DNA from: CAZKTS01 sp964555735
GTDB taxonomy: Bacteria; Actinomycetota; Acidimicrobiia; IMCC26256; PALSA-555
Reading direction: 5' to 3'
Assembly (NCBI GenBank): GCA_964555735.1
Contig: CAZKTS010000041.1
Location: 1-16,114 of the forward strand
DNA length: 16,114 nucleotides
In this document: one piece after another, positions 15,301 to 16,114 of the stretch
Position numbering within the stretch: the first letter of the stretch is position 1
How the letters are laid out: the number at the start of each line of letters is the position of its first letter
The notes under the pieces: model-generated
The model's input: the letters and a program-made list of their open reading frames with translations, nothing else
Database searches by the model: none
Told to the model about the DNA's origin: nothing
Program-made: the position numbers and the translations under genes

Positions 15301-15430
15301 ACACCCACTCCGGGGCGCCGGCGCGCCGGCGCAGGCTCTCGGCGAACACGTCGTCGTCGATCCAGCGCTGCTGCACGCGCCCTTCGAGCGCGACGAGGTC
15401 GAGGTCGCGGTCGACCGCGTCGAAGGCCAT
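12314..15430 (-). CDS. ileS: Isoleucyl-tRNA synthetase, eukaryote-like (type 2) form
   Basis: Class I aminoacyl-tRNA synthetase charging tRNA-Ile, 1038 aa. The HIGH motif appears as HHVW at residues 58-61 within GPPTANGRPGLHHVWARSF, the form seen in type 2 IleS. KMSKS is at 599-603 in GQKMSKSRGNVIDPW. Other marks are KGGWDCHGLPVE, YCGRCGTALSSHE, editing-domain sequences such as WTTTPWTL and the Asp-rich region after it, CWRCGTPLIYW, LSRDRFWGTPLP, CPSCGG, DQTRGWFYSLL, and an anticodon-binding region with LSNWYVRRSRPRFW. Type 2 enzymes are commonly less sensitive to mupirocin; that is family knowledge and was not tested here. ATG 15430 begins MAFDAVDRDLDLVALE; the frame is open farther upstream, but only over the antisense of the DUF167 gene. 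The gene is convergent with divIVA and divergent from the DUF167 gene. Confidence 0.97.
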   Translation of the reverse strand: MAFDAVDRDLDLVALEGRVQQRWIDDDVFAESLRRRAGAPEWVFYEGPPTANGRPGLHHVWARSFKDLYPRFHTMRGRHVPRKGGWDCHGLPVELEVEKELGFSGKQQIEDFGVAEFNRRCRESVHRYVEDWSALTSRMGMWIDTDDAYWTLTNDYVESVWWHLKQIWDQGLIYEGFKVVPYCGRCGTALSSHEVAQGYEDITEPSVYVRFPLVDTEVDLLVWTTTPWTLISNVAAAVGPDIEYVRVRTTDGGRDVVMAASRVAAVLGDDAQVVGPYPHADLVGAHYSRPFDLLAVAAADDGSTPDAFRVVAADFVTTEDGSGIVHLAPAFGEVDREVGEREGLPVLNPVDAAARFGPEVAPYAGQFVKDADAAIIDALGAAGLLVRAVDYTHSYPHCWRCGTPLIYWGKPTWFARTSSRIDDLLRENETIGWHPEHIKHGRFGDWLANNIDWALSRDRFWGTPLPFWRCGEGHDTCVGSLAELAELAGRDLAGLDLHRPEIDDVTIACPSCGGEAHRVEPVLDAWFDSGSMPAAQLHYPFEHTDDFERRFPADFICEAIDQTRGWFYSLLSVNTLVFGATPYRNVVCLAHIVDRDGQKMSKSRGNVIDPWTIFDTRGADALRWYFFSSGSPWTNRRVDEQMIDEASRRFLVTLWSTYYFFVTYASLDGWEPSRQVDSAPTHVLDRWMRSRLHGTLATVTDALEGFDAFAAAQAIEHLVDDLSNWYVRRSRPRFWKAADAAAHATLHECLRTVSLLLAPMCPFTSDEMYRNLAGATDSVHLADWPEADTAAIDPELEAGMAVARQVVTLGRAARDEAKLGVRQPLPRAIVRLPEGASLTDELRREVAEELNVKQVEEVADLGGLVEESVVPNFRRLGPRVGPLMPKVKAALAAVDGAAVRAAFADGGTFPIDVDGETVVLEPEDVEVRASAHDELVLARDGAYAVALDITIDDALRREGLARELVRRLNDLRKTTGLELADRIDVQMAASGDVRDAVEEHRDWIAGEVLAVRLDVVETLDGAAPLDLGDASARITKVG

Positions 15431-15520
15431 GGTGCTGCGGAGCGTATCGTGTGCGCTTCTGGGGACTCCCGTCTTTGCTCGGCGGTCCCTCCGCGGCGAC
15501 GCACCGACCTGGGGAGCGCG
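15431..15520. promoter_or_regulatory. Divergent promoter region between ileS and the DUF167 gene
   Basis: These 90 bases separate two divergent starts. On the minus strand TACGCT (15446 down to 15441) lies ten bases before the ileS ATG, so the ileS mRNA would have almost no leader. On the plus strand TATCGT (15445-15450) fits TANNNT for the DUF167 gene. The two candidate -10 elements overlap by two bases. No clear -35 is seen on either strand. GGGAC (15462-15466) can pair with GTCCC (15485-15489). I see no T-box motif for ileS. The plus gene has GGGGAG at 15511-15516 as ribosome binding site. Confidence 0.4.
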
Positions 15521-15874
15521 ATGAGCGGCGCGAACGATCTCGTCACCTCCGACGGCGATGGCGTGGCGATCGCCGTGCACGTGCAGCCGGGCGCGGGCCG
15601 CACCGCGGTGGTGGGGCGCCATGGCGACGCGCTCAAGCTGCGGGTCGCCGCGCCGCCGGTCGACGACCGGGCGAACCAGGCCGCCACCGAGGTCCTCGCC
15701 GACCTGCTCGGGGTGAAGGCAGCAGCGGTCGAGCTGGTCGCAGGCCCGAAGTCCCGCCGGAAGCGGTTCCGCGTGCGGGGGATCGAGCGCGACGACGCAC
15801 TGGCTGCGGTCGAGCGGGCGCTCGACGACGCCGCGGGCCCGCCCGGGCCCCGGCCTCGCCGACCCGGCGGCTGA
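15521..15874 (+). CDS. yggU: DUF167 / YggU family protein (UPF0235)
   Basis: Small protein of 117 aa belonging to the DUF167 (YggU, UPF0235) family, a compact alpha/beta fold of unknown function. The family core is clear: VAIAVHVQPGAGRTAVVG, ALKLRVAAPPVDDRANQAA, LADLLGV, VELVAGPKSRRKRFRV, and a last helix, followed by a Pro/Arg/Gly-rich tail. The ATG at 15521 has GGGGAG four bases upstream. The same frame stays open upstream to 13385, but that is the antisense of ileS. In many bacteria this family is encoded next to yggS and yggT; here ileS and divIVA lie between. A strong hairpin follows from seven bases after the stop, so it seems to be a single-gene unit. Confidence 0.9.
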   Translation: MSGANDLVTSDGDGVAIAVHVQPGAGRTAVVGRHGDALKLRVAAPPVDDRANQAATEVLADLLGVKAAAVELVAGPKSRRKRFRVRGIERDDALAAVERALDDAAGPPGPRPRRPGG

Positions 15875-15880
15875 CTCGCC

Positions 15881-15915
15881 CGACCGTCTGCCCCCGTCGT
15901 CGGGGCGCCCGGTCG
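15881..15915 (+). terminator. Two-tier hairpin after the DUF167 gene
   Basis: CGACCG (15881-15886) pairs with CGGTCG (15910-15915), and inside it CCCCG (15892-15896) pairs with CGGGG (15901-15905) around a TCGT loop. It starts seven bases after the stop and touches the -35 of the next promoter, so it separates two transcription units. Only TT follows, without a T-tract. Confidence 0.55.
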
Positions 15916-15944
15916 TTGATGGGCGCGACACCACCCGGTACGAT
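15916..15944 (+). promoter_or_regulatory. Good sigma-70-type promoter for the Lys/Ala-rich gene
   Basis: TTGATG (15916-15921) and TACGAT (15939-15944) are separated by exactly 17 bases. Both match the housekeeping sigma consensus well, and this is the best promoter in the window. Transcription would begin near 15951, leaving a leader of about 48 bases with AAAGG six bases before ATG 15999. Confidence 0.75.
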
Positions 15945-15998
15945 CCCGCCCTTCCCCGGACCGGTCTGCGGTCCACCCGCCGTCACGAAAGGTGCCCC

Positions 15999-16114
15999 AT
16001 GCCCGGCGCGGCCAAGAAGGCACCCACCAAGAAGTCGGTCGCGGCCAAGAAGGCCCCGGCGAAGAAGGCCCCGGCCAAGAAGGCGGCGCCGAAGAAGGCC
16101 GCCGCGAAGGCGGC
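15999..16114 (+). CDS. Lys/Ala/Pro-rich protein, 5' part only (possibly TraR/DksA-type or histone-like)
   Basis: The gene runs off the window after 38 codons. All visible residues form a low-complexity basic region with KKAPA-type repeats (AAKKAPAKKAPAKKAAPKKA), about a third Lys. Such tails occur in actinobacterial histone H1-like proteins, at the C-terminus of HU proteins, and as N-terminal extensions of TraR/DksA zinc-finger regulators. A TraR/DksA gene commonly sits near ileS in actinobacteria, so that is my preferred guess, but no domain is visible yet. The ATG at 15999 is supported by AAAGG at 15988-15992 and by the strong promoter upstream. The basic repeats probably bind nucleic acid; this is inference from composition. 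Confidence 0.75.
   Translation, partial: MPGAAKKAPTKKSVAAKKAPAKKAPAKKAAPKKAAAKA
16047..16106 (+). repeat. 15-base tandem repeat encoding KKAPA units
   Basis: AAGAAGGCCCCGGC occurs at 16047-16060 and again at 16062-16075, and degenerate copies start at 16077 and 16092, a period of 15 bases. The period equals five codons, so the number of units can change without breaking the frame. Confidence 0.75.

Noticed and set aside
13385..15520. Very long plus-strand open frame antisense to ileS, continuous with the DUF167 gene
   Set aside because: It is the mirror of ileS codons in GC-rich DNA; the protein has no family resemblance, and the DUF167 gene has its own ribosome binding site at 15511.
15431..15520. 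T-box riboswitch for ileS
   Set aside because: The gap is only 90 bases, the candidate -10 lies next to the start codon, and no T-box consensus (TGGNACCGCG-like) is present.
15431..15976. N-terminal extension of IleS up to 15976 on the minus strand
   Set aside because: The family N-terminus begins at ATG 15430 (MAFDAVDRDL); the extension is the antisense of the DUF167 gene and its downstream hairpin and promoter.

Overview
This window is the downstream half of an actinobacterial division and cell wall (dcw) cluster, in very GC-rich DNA (about 72% G+C by eye, with third codon positions almost all G or C). The combination of FtsZ with a DVPEFLR tail, SepF, YggT, a long DivIVA/Wag31 and a eukaryote-like (type 2) IleS points to Actinomycetota. 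A separate murB between murC and ftsQ and the general gene style suggest a deep lineage such as Acidimicrobiia. That placement is inference and was not checked against any database.

Region 1 (1-7322, +) is a tightly coupled peptidoglycan precursor and divisome operon: the 3' end of mraY, then murD, ftsW, murG, murC, murB and ftsQ. Every junction overlaps by 1 to 11 bases, which suggests translational coupling along one polycistronic mRNA. MurD, MurC and MurB make the cytoplasmic UDP-MurNAc-peptide steps, MraY and MurG make lipid I and lipid II, FtsW polymerises lipid II at the septum, and FtsQ links the divisome to the wall machinery.

Region 2 (7323-7677) is the only long stretch without a confident gene. 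It holds a strong hairpin just after ftsQ, a possible -10 element, and an open frame of 102 codons that runs in frame into ftsZ.

Region 3 (7678-11158, +) holds ftsZ, pgeF (which appears to lack a canonical start codon), yggS, sepF and yggT. Region 4 (11159-12291) has two hairpins and a probable own promoter, then divIVA. SepF tethers FtsZ to the membrane, DivIVA organises polar and septal wall growth, and PgeF would correct MurC misincorporation.

Region 5 (12314-16114): ileS lies on the minus strand, convergent with divIVA. It is divergent from a small DUF167/YggU gene on the plus strand. A strong two-tier hairpin and a good sigma-70-type promoter then precede the start of a Lys/Ala-rich protein cut off by the window edge, possibly a TraR/DksA-type or histone-like protein. 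I found no tRNA, rRNA, CRISPR array, insertion sequence or phage gene. The content is mostly conserved core genome. The less ordinary points are the ftsQ-ftsZ spacer, the pgeF start, the DivIVA tail, the inverted ileS and the repeated use of hairpins without T-tracts at unit boundaries.
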